Below, one piece after another: positions 8,479-18,668 of a stretch of 64,000 bases of DNA; the stretch's first letter is position 1; every line of letters begins with the position of its first letter. A model generated the notes under the pieces. The model had not been told where the DNA came from, searched no databases, and was given only the letters and a program-made list of their open reading frames with translations. The stretch is from positions 124,001 through 188,000 of the forward strand of contig SZZY01000007.1 of the NCBI GenBank assembly GCA_009830035.1. The letters run 5' to 3'. Origin of the DNA: Pantoea sp. Eser (GTDB lineage: Bacteria; Pseudomonadota; Gammaproteobacteria; Enterobacterales; Enterobacteriaceae). Position numbers and translations under genes: made by a program.

Positions 8479-10680
8479 GATGGCTGGCTGTGGCTCGATC
8501 TGGCCCGTCTTTACCGGCAACAGGGTGAGCCTTTACAGGCTGCTAATGTCATGCAGCCGGTGATGCGCAGTGGTGCCAGCACCAGTGAACTTTATGCTGT
8601 CACGCATTCCGGCTGCTGCCCAAACGCGTGAGATGCGCGATCTGGCGCAGCGGGTCAATTTCAACCTGCAGATGAGCACCGCTGACCAGTATCTGTCTCA
8701 GGGCGCCAATGCCGCCGCCGCTAACACCCTGAAAGCGTTAGCGGTGAATCCGCCCGCCAACCCGGTTGATGCCGGTAATCTGGCGCAGAAGCTGGCGCAG
8801 GCTGGCGATCTCACCACCGCGGTTTCGGTGGTGCGCACCAATATGCAGCGCGGTATGCAGGGCAATGCCGGTGATTACGCGGCGCAGGTAACGGTCCTGA
8901 ACCAGGCCGGGCTGAGCACAGAAGCGCAGCGCTTCCTCAGCAACCCGGAACTGCAGGCGCGCAGCACCCCGACGCAGCTGGCAGCGATGCGTAACGGTTA
9001 TCTGATTAATGAAGTCGATCGCCTGCGCCAGCAGCGGCAGTATGCGGCGGCCTACGATAAGCTGATCGGTGCCTTACAGGATCCGCAGAACCGCGATCTG
9101 ATGTTCGCCATGGCGCGACTCTATCAGGACGGCAAGATGAACCGGGACGCGGGCGTGGTATATGACTACCTGATGACCCAGGATACGCCGACTCAGGATG
9201 CGCGCGTCGGGGCGATTAACGTCGCGCTGGCGCAGAATTAATGTGCAGCGCGCCAACACGCTGACGCGCGACCTGAACACTGCCACCCAGATGCCGGATC
9301 GCCTGTTGCTTTTAGCACGGGTGGCGGAAGCGAATGGCGAGCATGGCGAGGCGATGCGCTATCTGCTCGGCACGCGGACAGCTGATTGGCCTGCAGGGCG
9401 CGCAGCCGGGCAGTATGCCGACCGTGGGCGGGCTGGCGCTGGCGGATAATCCGTTTATCGACCGCAATACGTCGCCGGTCGGGCGTTCCGCTTCCCGCTA
9501 CGGCACCGTGCTGCCCTGGCAGGTCGCGCCAGCCGCCACGTCGGCCAGCCCTGAGCAGGCGGAAGGCGATACGACGGTATCTAACGCGTCGCAGACCCTG
9601 CGTCAGATTGACACCATGATGGATTCGCTGCAGGAGAAAACGGCCAGCTGGAGCCAGGGAATGGTGCAGGTGCGCGGTCGTGATGGCGAATCGGGACTGA
9701 GTAAGCTAACCGAAGCCAAAGCGCCGCTGACCTTCTCCACCGTGCCGTTTGGCGAGTCGCGCTTTGACTTCACTATGACGCCGGTATCGCTAACGGCCGG
9801 CAGCGCCGCAGGGGGCGCAACCCTGAATGACGTGCCGAATGCCACGACCGATTCACAAACTGCCTCGGGCGTCGAGCTGAACCTGGCGCTGAAGGGCGAA
9901 AGCTACAAGGTCGATCTCGGCAGTACGCCGCTGGGCGGGGTGCAGTGGTCGCTGAAGCTTACCGACTTCCTGACACTGATCCTGACCGGCGAACGTCGCT
10001 CCATCACCGACAGTCTGCTGTCGTATGTCGTCGCAGAGGACAAGAACAGCGGCAAGCGGTGGGGCCGCGTCACAAAAAACGGCGGCAACGCCTTACTGAG
10101 TTATGACAATGGCGATGCCGGTTTCTACGCTGGCGCGGGGGCTTAAAGCTACCTCGGTGAGAATGTCGCCAGTAACAACAATCTGCAGGCAACCGCCGGC
10201 GCTTATGTGCGTCCTTACCATGCCGACGACCGGGAGCTGAAGGTGGGGATAAGCCTGTCGTGGATGGACTTCTCAAAAAACCTGAGCTATTTCAGTTATG
10301 GCCAGGGCGGCTACTTCAGTCCGCAAAACTACGCTTTCGTGTCATTCCCGGTCGACTTCTCACGTCAGTATGACGATCTGAAAGTGACGCTGGGCGGTTC
10401 GGTCGGCTATCAGTCTTACAGTCAGGATAAGAGCGCTTACTTGCCGGACGATGCCAGCCTGCAGTCACCGCTGGAAGCGCTGGCTGCCGACGGTAGCGTG
10501 AAAAGCGCGTACTACTCCGGCGGCAGTAAAAACGGTATCGGTTATAACCTGCACGCGGGTGCCGATTACAAACTTAATAAAGAGGTGACGATAGGCGGCC
10601 AGCTGGGCTACAACACCTTTGGCGATTACAACGAAAGCAGCGCGCAGCTTTATGTCCGTTATCTGTTTGGAGATAAATAA
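8479..10680 (+). pseudogene. bcsC: Truncated and broken BcsC (TPR/outer-membrane export channel)
   Basis: BcsC threads cellulose through the periplasm and outer membrane. What remains begins inside the TPR region (DGWLWLDLARLYRQQGEPLQ); about half the protein is missing from the 5' side. Frameshifts fall near 8600, 9236 (extra T after CAGAAT) and 9365. A nonsense codon TAA at 10144-10146 stands where family members have Tyr (AYSYLG). The distal part from about 10207 still reads as the conserved beta-barrel ending FGDYNESSAQLYVRYLFGDK. Small in-frame losses also seem present near 9815. Not functional. Confidence 0.9.
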
Positions 10681-11084
10681 TGAATGAGCATTCTGGCGTG
10701 TCGCATCCGCATCCACCCGGCTGGTTTGATCTGGTCAGCGTACTGATTGAAGGCATGGTCGCCAACGGCGGCCTGCAGTAGGCTGAAGCCTTCCTATACA
10801 ACATGGGTGAATCGCTGGCAGCCCGCTATCCGTTGCCTGAAGCACGCACGGTGCAGGATCTGGAGCGGGAAATGAATCTGCAACTGGCGCGTTTTAACTG
10901 GGGGTTTGTGCAGATCCAGCCGGAAGAGAAGGCGCTGTTGATCGGTCATCACGCCTTACCGGCAGGTGATAATGTCCATACGCCTGCTGACTGGCAGGCG
11001 GCGTTTGGCGCAGTCGCGACGGGGCTGTTCTCGGGCTGGCTGCAGGCTCAGGGCGGCAGCAAGTGCGGTGCCGGTAACGCCTGA
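10680..11084 (+). pseudogene. bcsD: BcsD with internal stop codon
   Basis: BcsD is the small periplasmic protein of type I operons that helps order glucan chains into crystalline cellulose. The ATG overlaps the bcsC stop (TAATG). The frame reads MNEHSGVSHPHPPGWFDLVS and hits TAG at 10779-10781 in GLQ*AEAFLYNMGESLAARY, most simply a CAG-to-TAG change. Downstream the same frame stays open to the TGA at 11084 with recognizable BcsD sequence (MNLQLARFNWGFVQIQ). One nonsense mutation is the only visible lesion. Confidence 0.88.
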
Positions 11085-11133
11085 ACCGAATGATGGCAGC
11101 GCGCTGTATTACCGATATCAATAGGATAGATGA

Positions 11134-12138
11134 ATGAACGTTAAGCCACAGTGGCTGGGATGGATCTGCTGTATCTGGCTGTTGCTCGGCAGCGCGCAAG
11201 CCGCTGCCAGCGGCTGGGACAGTTTTAAAAGTCGCTTTGTCACGTCAGAAGGGCGGGTCATCGACACCGCGAATAACAATGTCAGCCATACCGAAGGGCA
11301 GGGCTACGGCATGCTCCTGGCGGTGGCGAATGACGATCGCGCCACCTTTGATCGGCTGTGGCAGTGGACGCGCAGCCAGTTAGGGAATCCATAAACCGAT
11401 CTGTTTTACTGGCGCTATACGCCAGACGCCGCAAGCCCGGTTGCGGATAAAAATAACGCCTCTGATGGCTCTCCTGCTGGCCTGGGCGTTGCAGCGGGCC
11501 GCGCAGAAATGGCAGGTGGAGAGCTATCAGCAGGCGTCTGACCGTATTCAGCGGGCGATTATTAAGCTGGATGTGGTGACGTTTGGCGGCCATACCGTGC
11601 TGTTGCCAGGCGCGCAGGGCTTCAATAAAAGCAGCTATGTGGTGCTTAACCCCTCTTACTTCCTGTTTCAGGCGTGGCGGGAGTTTGGTGAACACAGCCA
11701 TCTGCAGGTGTGGAATCAGCTGATTGAGAGCGGACTTGATTTGCTCGGTAAGCTGCATTTCGGTAACAGTGGCCTGCCGCTGGATTGGGGGCGCTGAATG
11801 CCGACGGCTCGGTTGCCCCCGCCATCGGCTATTCCAGCCGCTTTAGCTACGGTGCGATTCGCGTGCCGCTGAATATCTGGTGGTACGATCCGCACAGCCT
11901 GGCGCTGGTGCCGTTTCAGCAGGTCTGGCAGGGCTATAGCCGGATGATGACGCCGGCCTGGTTTGATGTACTGGCCAATACTCCCGCGCCTTACCATCTT
12001 GAAGGCGGTCTGCTGGCGGTGCGCGATCTGACGCTGAATGAGACCGGCTATCTGAGCGACCGGCTGGCAGCGGATCAGAACTATTTTTAGGCCAGCCTGC
12101 AACTGCTGACCTGGATGGCGTTTCAGGAAAAGCGTTAA
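11134..12138 (+). pseudogene. bcsZ: Broken periplasmic endoglucanase BcsZ
   Basis: GH8 endo-1,4-beta-glucanase of the cellulose operon. A signal peptide (MNVKPQWLGWICCIWLLLGS-AQA) and the catalytic-acid region SHTEGQGYGMLLAV are readable. Four lesions follow: TAA at 11392-11394, a frameshift near 11465, a frameshift in GGGGG at 11787-11791 and TAG at 12088-12090. The remaining frames read well-conserved GH8 sequence ([30 protein letters not shown]) to the final TAA. In many enterics bcsZ precedes bcsC; here it is last. Confidence 0.9.
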
Positions 12139-12156
12139 TCCCGCTGGTATTGCCTG

Positions 12157-12190
12157 CCCGATAAGTGCGGAAAAAACCGCCCTTATCGGG
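12157..12190 (+). terminator. Inverted repeat after bcsZ, possible terminator
   Basis: CCCGATAAG..CGG-aaaaaa-CCG..CTTATCGGG forms a long stem around an A6 loop, 18 bp after the bcsZ stop codon. There is no U tract, so an intrinsic terminator is uncertain; it could act as an mRNA 3' stabilizer. It probably marks the end of the former bcs unit. Confidence 0.5.
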
Positions 12191-12310
12191 TAGAGAAGCT
12201 GAATCTCCCCGCTGTGGCGCTATTGCCAACAAAAAAACCAACGTTGGAATATACTTGCCGGACATTTTCCTGTCTGATATCTGAGCTTTTTTATAGTCGG
12301 GAGAGAATTT

Positions 12311-14317
12311 TTGCGGGTAAGCCGGTCACTTACGATAAAGCAGATGGCGACGGTTTCGCTGGTTGCGGTTATCACCATCAGTATCTTTATCGTCATCCAA
12401 CTGTTTCATTTTGTGCAGCAGCGCAGGATTGACTACGCCCAGCAGATGGAGAATATCGCCCATACCGTCCGGCAGCCGCTGTCAGAAGCGGTGCTGAGAG
12501 CGGATATTCCGCAGGCCGAACGCATTCTCCACTCGCTGAAACCCGCCGGGATTTTATCGCGCGCCGACGTGGTGCTGCCCAACGCGTTCCAGGCGCTGCA
12601 TGCCGACTTCGAAAACGAGAAGCCGGTGCCGCGGCTGGTGGCACGTCTGTTTGAGTTGCCGGTGCAGATTACCCTGCCGCTCTACTCGGTTGAAAACACT
12701 GGGCTGCCGAAACCGCTGGCCTATCTGGTGCTGCAGGCCAACTCGACGCGCGTCTACCAGTTTATCCTCAGTACGCTGTCGACCATGATCACCACCTATT
12801 TGCTGCTGGCGCTGATTCTGTCGGTGGCGATCAGCTGGTGCATTAACCGGCTGGTGGTCCATCCGCTGCGTAATATCTCACGTGAACTGCAGGAGCTGCC
12901 GCCGCAGTCAATTCTGACCCATAAACTGACGCTGCCGCCGAGCCACCGTGACGATGAAATCGGCATGCTGATCCGCAGTTACAATCGTAATCAGCAGGTT
13001 CTTGAGTCAGTGCATGATGAGATGAGCCGGCTGACCACCCATTTTGACGTTACCGATCTGCCCAACCGGGCGCTGTTCTTGGCGCTGGTCGAGCAGTACA
13101 TGTGCAATCCTGATCAGTCACTCGGCCTGATGGTGATCCGCATTGAGACCCTGCAGGAAGCCAATGGCGTGTTGAGTGATGAGCAGCGCGACACCCTGAT
13201 GCTGACGCTGGTCGAGAAGATCCGCAGTACGCTGGATGACCACACCCTGCTGGCGCAAACCGGCCCCAGCGACTTTGTGCTGTTGATGAAGCGCGCCAGT
13301 AATCCATTCCGCGCGCTGCGGCTGGCGCGTAACCTGATGATTCGCCTTAACCAGCCGGTTAATCTGCATCAGCTGCAGCTGCGACCGAACGCCAGCATCG
13401 GCCTGGCGCTGCGCGACGATCGGCCGTTGAGCGCCAATGAGCTGTTGGATCGCGCCACCTCCGCCATGATGTCGGCGCGCCATCAGGGTAAGAATCAGAT
13501 TCTGTTCTTCGATGCCTCCTTAACCGAGAGGGCGCAAAAACGCCTGACCCAGGAGCACGATATTTTGCAGGGGCTGCATCACGATCAGTTTGCGCTTTAC
13601 CTGCAACCGCAGATTGATATGCGTACCGGCGAACTGGCCGGTGCAGAAGCGCTGCTGCGGATGCGTCAGCCGGACGGCAGTTTCGGTCTGACCGAGGAGT
13701 TTATCGCCAGCGCTGAAGAGATTGGCGTGATTACCGCGATTGGCCGCTGGGTGTTTGAAGAGGCGTGTCGCATTCTGGCCGGCTGGCAGCGGCAGGGCAT
13801 TATGCTGCCGCTGAGCGTGAATATTTCAGCGGTTCAGCTGCGCGATACCGCAATGGTCGCCCATCTGCAGGCGCTGCTGAAGCGCCATCAGATTGCGCCA
13901 GGCACCTTTGTGCTGGAAGTGACGGAAACCGACCATATCGGCAATACCGGGCAGGCGATCTCACTGCTGCGGACGTTGCAGCAGACCGGCGTGGCGGTGG
14001 CGCTGGATGACTTCGGCATGGGCTACTCCAACCTTAATTCTCTGCATCAGTTAAAAGCGTTGCCGGTCAATAAGCTCAAAATGGATCGCAGCTTTGTAGC
14101 GGCGCTGCCGGATGATGACACCATGGTGCGCATCGTGGCGGCAATAGCGGAGATCATCCATCTGGATGTGATTGCTGAAGGCGTCGAAACCGCCGAGCAG
14201 CGCGACTGGCTGCTGGCGCGCGGCGTTCATATCGGGCAGGGCTACCTTTATGCTGAAGCCCTGCCGCTGGCGCGCTTCAATCAAGCGTGGGCCGAAAACC
14301 ACTCACGGCCGGAATAA
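12311..14317 (+). CDS. pdeK: c-di-GMP phosphodiesterase (HmsP/PdeK type)
   Basis: 668-aa inner-membrane protein equivalent to E. coli YhjK/PdeK and Yersinia HmsP, which degrade c-di-GMP and oppose biofilm formation. The start is TTG (MRVSRSLTIKQMATVS). Order: TM helix about 13-35, periplasmic segment, second TM about 155-178, HAMP-like linker, degenerate GGDEF domain (GPSDF where GGDEF is expected) and an intact EAL domain with EALLR at residue 446, DDFGMGYSNL, KMDRSF, EGVET and QGYLY. It is expected to be a phosphodiesterase without cyclase activity. Its usual neighbour, the bcs operon, is dead, yet this gene is undamaged. Confidence 0.93.
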   Translation: MRVSRSLTIKQMATVSLVAVITISIFIVIQLFHFVQQRRIDYAQQMENIAHTVRQPLSEAVLRADIPQAERILHSLKPAGILSRADVVLPNAFQALHADFENEKPVPRLVARLFELPVQITLPLYSVENTGLPKPLAYLVLQANSTRVYQFILSTLSTMITTYLLLALILSVAISWCINRLVVHPLRNISRELQELPPQSILTHKLTLPPSHRDDEIGMLIRSYNRNQQVLESVHDEMSRLTTHFDVTDLPNRALFLALVEQYMCNPDQSLGLMVIRIETLQEANGVLSDEQRDTLMLTLVEKIRSTLDDHTLLAQTGPSDFVLLMKRASNPFRALRLARNLMIRLNQPVNLHQLQLRPNASIGLALRDDRPLSANELLDRATSAMMSARHQGKNQILFFDASLTERAQKRLTQEHDILQGLHHDQFALYLQPQIDMRTGELAGAEALLRMRQPDGSFGLTEEFIASAEEIGVITAIGRWVFEEACRILAGWQRQGIMLPLSVNISAVQLRDTAMVAHLQALLKRHQIAPGTFVLEVTETDHIGNTGQAISLLRTLQQTGVAVALDDFGMGYSNLNSLHQLKALPVNKLKMDRSFVAALPDDDTMVRIVAAIAEIIHLDVIAEGVETAEQRDWLLARGVHIGQGYLYAEALPLARFNQAWAENHSRPE

Positions 14318-14542
14318 TTACCTGATTCATTGATTTTGTGAGCATTTTAGTTACAAACCCGCTGATGAAGCGTTTCAGTTCAGAATTACGTCTGTATCAT
14401 TTCCCCCTTGGTTTGTAAGCCTGTATTAATCACGTAAACAGAGTGTTATTTTGGGGTTATTGTCAGGCGCCGCCTGTGTTGCCCGTCAGTCACAATAACG
14501 AATCCGACAACATCACCTCACGGCGTTAGTGGACACCTGTTT

Positions 14543-15829
14543 ATGAAAACCTCACTTTTTAAAAGCCTTTATTTCCAGGTGCTGATGGCGATTGGCATCG
14601 GCGTTTTGATAGGCCATTTTTATCCGGAATTAGGGACCCAGATGAAGCCGTTGGGAGATGGCTTCGTTAAGTTGATCAAGATGATTATCGCCCCGGTTAT
14701 TTTCTGTACCGTGGTGACCGGCATTGCCGGTATGGAGAGCATGAAGGCGGTCGGCCGCACCGGTGCGGTGGCGCTGCTCTATTTTGAAATTGTCAGTACC
14801 ATTGCGCTGATCATCGGTCTGGTGGTGGTCAATGTGGTGCAGCCGGGAGCCGGGATGAACGTCGATCCGGACACGCTGGATGCCAAAGCGGTGGCGGTTT
14901 ATGCGCAGCAGGCAGAGCAGCAGGGAGTGGTCGCGTTTCTGCTGGATGTGATCCCTAACAGCGTCATCGGCGCCTTTGCCAGCGGGAATATTCTGCAGGT
15001 ACTGCTGTTTGCCATTCTGTTTGGCTTCGCGCTGCATCGCCTCGGTAACACCGGTACGCTGATTTTCAACGTGATTGAAAGCTTCTCGAGCGTGATCTTC
15101 GGGATTATCAATATGATCATGCGTCTGGCACCGATCGGCGCATTCGGCGCGATGGCGTTCACCATCGGTAAGTATGGTGTTGGCTCGCTGGTGCAGCTCG
15201 GTCAGCTGATTATCTGCTTCTATATCACCTGTATCCTGTTCGTGGTGGTGCTGGGCCTGATTGCGCGGTTATTTGCCGGGTTCAGCATCTTCAAATTTAT
15301 CGCTTACATCAAAGAAGAGCTGTTAATCGTGCTGGGGACCTCCTCTTCGGAGTCGGCGCTGCCGCGTATGCTGGATAAGATGGAGCGACTGGGCTGTAAA
15401 AAATCGGTGGTGGGCCTTGTGATACCGACCGGCTACTCCCTCAACCTTGATGGCACGTCGATCTACCTGACCATGGCGGCGGTGTTTATTGCCCAGGCCA
15501 CCAACGCGCATATGGACATCTTTCATCAGATCACCCTGCTGGTGGTGCTGTTGCTCTCCTCGAAAGGGGCCGCCGGGGTGACCGGTAGCGGATTCATCGT
15601 GCTGGCAGCGACGCTTTCAGCGGTCGGCCATCTGCCGGTGTCCGGTCTGGCGCTGATTCTGGGTATCGACCGCTTTATGTCCGAAGCCCGTGCGCTCACC
15701 AACCTGGTGGGTAACGGCGTGGCGACCGTGGTGGTGGCGAAGTGGGTCGACCAGCTGGATCAAGAACAGCTGAAAGAGACACTGGCCGGTGGGAATAAGG
15801 CGAAAAAAGCAGCTGATTCCACACTTTAA
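14543..15829 (+). CDS. dctA: C4-dicarboxylate:cation symporter DctA
   Basis: Inner-membrane importer of succinate, fumarate and malate (DAACS/SDF family), 428 aa as in E. coli. The serine-rich re-entrant loop [11 protein letters not shown] and the [19 protein letters not shown] and [10 protein letters not shown] motifs that form the substrate and cation sites are all present. The N-terminus [13 protein letters not shown] is the family start. It stands alone, with 225 bp upstream where I could not define an operator and a strong hairpin downstream. No lesions. Confidence 0.98.
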   Translation: MKTSLFKSLYFQVLMAIGIGVLIGHFYPELGTQMKPLGDGFVKLIKMIIAPVIFCTVVTGIAGMESMKAVGRTGAVALLYFEIVSTIALIIGLVVVNVVQPGAGMNVDPDTLDAKAVAVYAQQAEQQGVVAFLLDVIPNSVIGAFASGNILQVLLFAILFGFALHRLGNTGTLIFNVIESFSSVIFGIINMIMRLAPIGAFGAMAFTIGKYGVGSLVQLGQLIICFYITCILFVVVLGLIARLFAGFSIFKFIAYIKEELLIVLGTSSSESALPRMLDKMERLGCKKSVVGLVIPTGYSLNLDGTSIYLTMAAVFIAQATNAHMDIFHQITLLVVLLLSSKGAAGVTGSGFIVLAATLSAVGHLPVSGLALILGIDRFMSEARALTNLVGNGVATVVVAKWVDQLDQEQLKETLAGGNKAKKAADSTL

Positions 15830-15855
15830 TCATTGATTTTCCCTTAAATCCCGAC

Positions 15856-15892
15856 AAATGCCCGCTGTCACTTGCCCTGACAGCGGGCATTT
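15856..15892 (+). terminator. Long hairpin terminator after dctA
   Basis: AAATGCCCGCTGTCA - 7-nt loop - TGACAGCGGGCATTT: a perfect 15-bp inverted repeat 26 bp after dctA. The A/T tails on both arms make it a likely terminator on either strand. Confidence 0.85.
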
Positions 15893-16075
15893 GGATAATA
15901 AACCCTACTTGTTTTTTTTGACGTTTTTCACTTCGTTGCGCGACATCCTGAGCTTCCTGTGGTCAAACACTCTGTTATTGGATAACAGCGCGATTCGGCG
16001 TCAGCCGATTCGCTAATAACAGCGGCAAAACGTGCCAGCGATAACGATATTTGAATTATTTGAGTAGGGGTTCAC

Positions 16076-17572
16076 ATGCAGGGCACCAGAATTCGGCTTT
16101 TGGTTGGTGGATTAGTGCTGGCAGCAACCAGCTATGGTCTCCAGGCAGAAACGCTGCAACCGGATCCGGCCTGCCAGGAAGGCAAGCTGGATAACGGATT
16201 TAACTGGCAGTTACTGGCCACACCACAACGTCCCAGTGACCGCATCGAACTGCGCATGGTGGTGAATACCGGCTCGCTGGTCGAAAGTGCGCAACAGGCG
16301 GGCTTCAGCCATTTGCTGCCACGTCTGGCGATGGTGCATAACACCGCGCTCGATACCAACCAGCAGCGCGCTTTGTGGCAACAGGCCATGGATCCCCAGC
16401 ATCCGCTGCCCCCCGTCATCGCCTCTTATGATTTAACCCAATACAACCTCAGCCTGCCGAACAATCGCCCTGAACTGCTGAAAGAAGCGCTGAGCTGGCT
16501 GGCGTCCACCGCCGGCAATATGGCGATTACCGAACAGGTGGTAAATACTGCGCTGAGCGCCTCCGATCCGGTCGCTACCTGGCCGAAAGATACCAAGGAT
16601 GTCTGGTGGCGTTATCGCCTGAAAGGCTCGGCCCTGCTGGCGCACGATCCTGCGGCACAACCGCGCGCGCCGGTCGATTTAACCCAGCTGAATGATTTTT
16701 ACCGTCAGTGGTATACGCCTGATGTGATGACGCTGTATGTGGTGGGTAATTTTGATAGCCGTAGCCTCTCTGAGCAGATCAACAAAGCGTTTTCGCCGTT
16801 AGCCGGCAAACGTGAAACGCCTGCGCCGCTGCCGACCTTATCGCCGCTGCCGCATGAGCCGGTTAACCTGGTCAACGGTAAAATGACCCAGGATCGTCTG
16901 TCGCTGGTGTGGGATACGCCATGGCAACCGATCCGTGATTCCCAGAACCTGCAACATTACTGGCAAGGCGATCTGGCGCGTGAAGTGCTGTTCTGGCACG
17001 TTCAGCGTGCGCTGAGCGACAGCAAAGCGCAGGGCGTGCAGGTCGGTTTTGACTGTCGCGTGCTTTATCAGCGTGCGCAGTGCTCCATCAACCTGGATGC
17101 GCGCAATGAATCGCTGGCGCAGAACATGACGCTGGTGGCGCGTGAACTGGCGACGGTGCGTGATAAAGGCTTATCGCCGGAGGAGTTTGATGCGTTGATG
17201 GCGCAGAAACTGCTGGAGCTCAACAAGCTGTTCACCACCTACGCCCGCACCGATACCGATGTGCTGATGAGCCAGCGTCTGCGCTCGCAGCAGAACTCGG
17301 TGGTGGATATCGCCCCGGAACAGTACCAGGAACTGCGCCAGGCGTTTCTCGCCGGTCTGACCCGCGAGCAGCTGAATCAGGAATTGCGTCAGCAGCTTAG
17401 CCAGGAACTGATGATGGTGCTGATTCAGCCGGAAGGGGAAGCCGAAACCAACGTGAAAAGCCTGCAGAGTAACTGGGAGAAAGTAATGGCACCGCCTGCG
17501 GCACCGGCGGCCGGCAATGATGCCAGCCAGCCGGATAACAGCGTCAGCGACATTCAGCCGCCCGCCGCGTAA
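16076..17572 (+). CDS. yhjJ: Inactive M16-family peptidase homologue YhjJ
   Basis: Periplasmic protein of the pitrilysin/M16 family, 498 aa, the same length as E. coli YhjJ. A signal peptide precedes AETLQPDPACQEGKLDNGFNW. The HxxEH zinc motif of active members is absent: the matching segment reads QQAGFSHLLPRLAM, as in YhjJ proteins generally, so proteolysis is not expected. The C-terminal tail is Ala/Pro-rich. Its role is unknown. It lies between dctA and a hydrolase remnant, the yhjK-dctA-yhjJ-kdgK order of E. coli apart from that hydrolase. Confidence 0.93.
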   Translation: MQGTRIRLLVGGLVLAATSYGLQAETLQPDPACQEGKLDNGFNWQLLATPQRPSDRIELRMVVNTGSLVESAQQAGFSHLLPRLAMVHNTALDTNQQRALWQQAMDPQHPLPPVIASYDLTQYNLSLPNNRPELLKEALSWLASTAGNMAITEQVVNTALSASDPVATWPKDTKDVWWRYRLKGSALLAHDPAAQPRAPVDLTQLNDFYRQWYTPDVMTLYVVGNFDSRSLSEQINKAFSPLAGKRETPAPLPTLSPLPHEPVNLVNGKMTQDRLSLVWDTPWQPIRDSQNLQHYWQGDLAREVLFWHVQRALSDSKAQGVQVGFDCRVLYQRAQCSINLDARNESLAQNMTLVARELATVRDKGLSPEEFDALMAQKLLELNKLFTTYARTDTDVLMSQRLRSQQNSVVDIAPEQYQELRQAFLAGLTREQLNQELRQQLSQELMMVLIQPEGEAETNVKSLQSNWEKVMAPPAAPAAGNDASQPDNSVSDIQPPAA

Positions 17573-17576
17573 TCCC

Positions 17577-18293
17577 TCAGGTTTTTGCCCTGAGCCACTT
17601 GGTCACCAGCATCGGCCAGCTGGCAAGGGGCAAATCCGCCACACCGCGGATACCAAATCCGTGGCCGCCCTTCTGATAGAAATGCACTTCTGCAGGGACG
17701 TTGTGCTCCCGTAATGCGCCGAAAAACGCCATGCTATGGTTCACCGACACCGACACCGACACCGACACCGATTCGTCGTCGGCGGCGTGAATCAACAGGG
17801 TTGGCGGCACCAGCGGGTGGACTCGGGTTTCCAGTGAATAAGCCTCAATGGTTTTTTGATCGGGCCACGCGCCGAGCAATCGGGTGTGCGAACCTTCATG
17901 AGCAATGCCGTCACGCATGCTGATCACCGGATAGACTAGCACCATGGCATCGGGACGCGGCGCATCCGGTCCCTCATGATGCCCATCATAAGGCAGCCGG
18001 TAGGTCATCACCGCCAGGGTGTAGCCCATCGAGGTAAAAAAGGTGGTGAGCGCGCTCCCTTCCCGATCGATCATCACGCGATGATAGCCACCGCCCGGCG
18101 CGACCAGCAGGGTAATACCGTTTGACTCCACCGGATGCCAGATCGCCATTTCCGGGCAACGTTCGCCGATGGTGGTGCGATCGTAAGGCTCATATGTTTG
18201 GCCATATCGATAATGCGGCTGCGCGCGTGAATCGCTTGGCGCCTGGCGCATCACCGTGCGGCCAGATATTAATAATTTCTGTGTGCATAACAT
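17577..18293 (-). pseudogene. Internally deleted alpha/beta-hydrolase (esterase-like)
   Basis: A 238-codon open frame resembling BD-FAE/xylan-esterase-like hydrolases. The oxyanion region LLVAPGGGYHRVMIDREG and TYRLPYDGHHEGPDAP are present, as are the acid region IHAADDES and the catalytic His in KGGHGFG. The nucleophile elbow is not: no GxSxG occurs, and GPDAP is followed directly by RPDAMVLVYPVIS, which family members place ~60 residues later. The protein is therefore probably inactive through an in-frame deletion. A VS repeat expansion follows the acid residue. It is convergent with yhjJ, with stops 4 bp apart. The substrate cannot be inferred. Confidence 0.65.
17743..17770 (-). repeat. 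Hexanucleotide microsatellite (ACCGAC)4+
   Basis: Four perfect ACCGAC copies plus ACCG on the + strand, encoding SVSVSVSV on the minus strand inside the hydrolase remnant. The unit is 6 bp, so copy-number change keeps the frame. Confidence 0.9.
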
Positions 18294-18668
18294 ATCCTGA
18301 TGCGAGGGATGTTTTAATTGTTTTGTTCGCGGCCGGAGAGCACAGCGTCCTGCTGTTGTTGATTAAAAGATGGTCTTTTTCAGCCGGACGTCCATCCGAA
18401 AACGGCAAAAATGACCAGATTCGGACTATGCCTGGTGGCGGTTTTTGCCAGTAAATGGCTAATTTTAAAAAATAATTTATAAGTCGCTCTGGAGGCGTCA
18501 AGGCGGCAGGATGGGCGATTAATGACGATTTATCCGCTTAAGGTAAATGTCCTGTATAGCCCGCTTTGTTAGCCGGAATTTACCGGATATTTCGCTGCGG
18601 GCTGTCAAGAGGCAATAATGGGTCGGGCAGGCTACGGGCTGTACTGATACGCGCCTCGCCGGAGCCTT
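18294..18668. other. Gene-free region between hydrolase remnant and kdgK
   Basis: 375 bp with no convincing open frame on either strand. It contains AT-rich DNA around 18460-18480. I see no tRNA, sRNA terminator or recognizable gene fossil. Confidence 0.4.

Noticed and set aside
14318..14542. CRP site upstream of dctA
   Set aside because: TGTGA and TCACA half-sites occur but not with the required 6-bp spacing.
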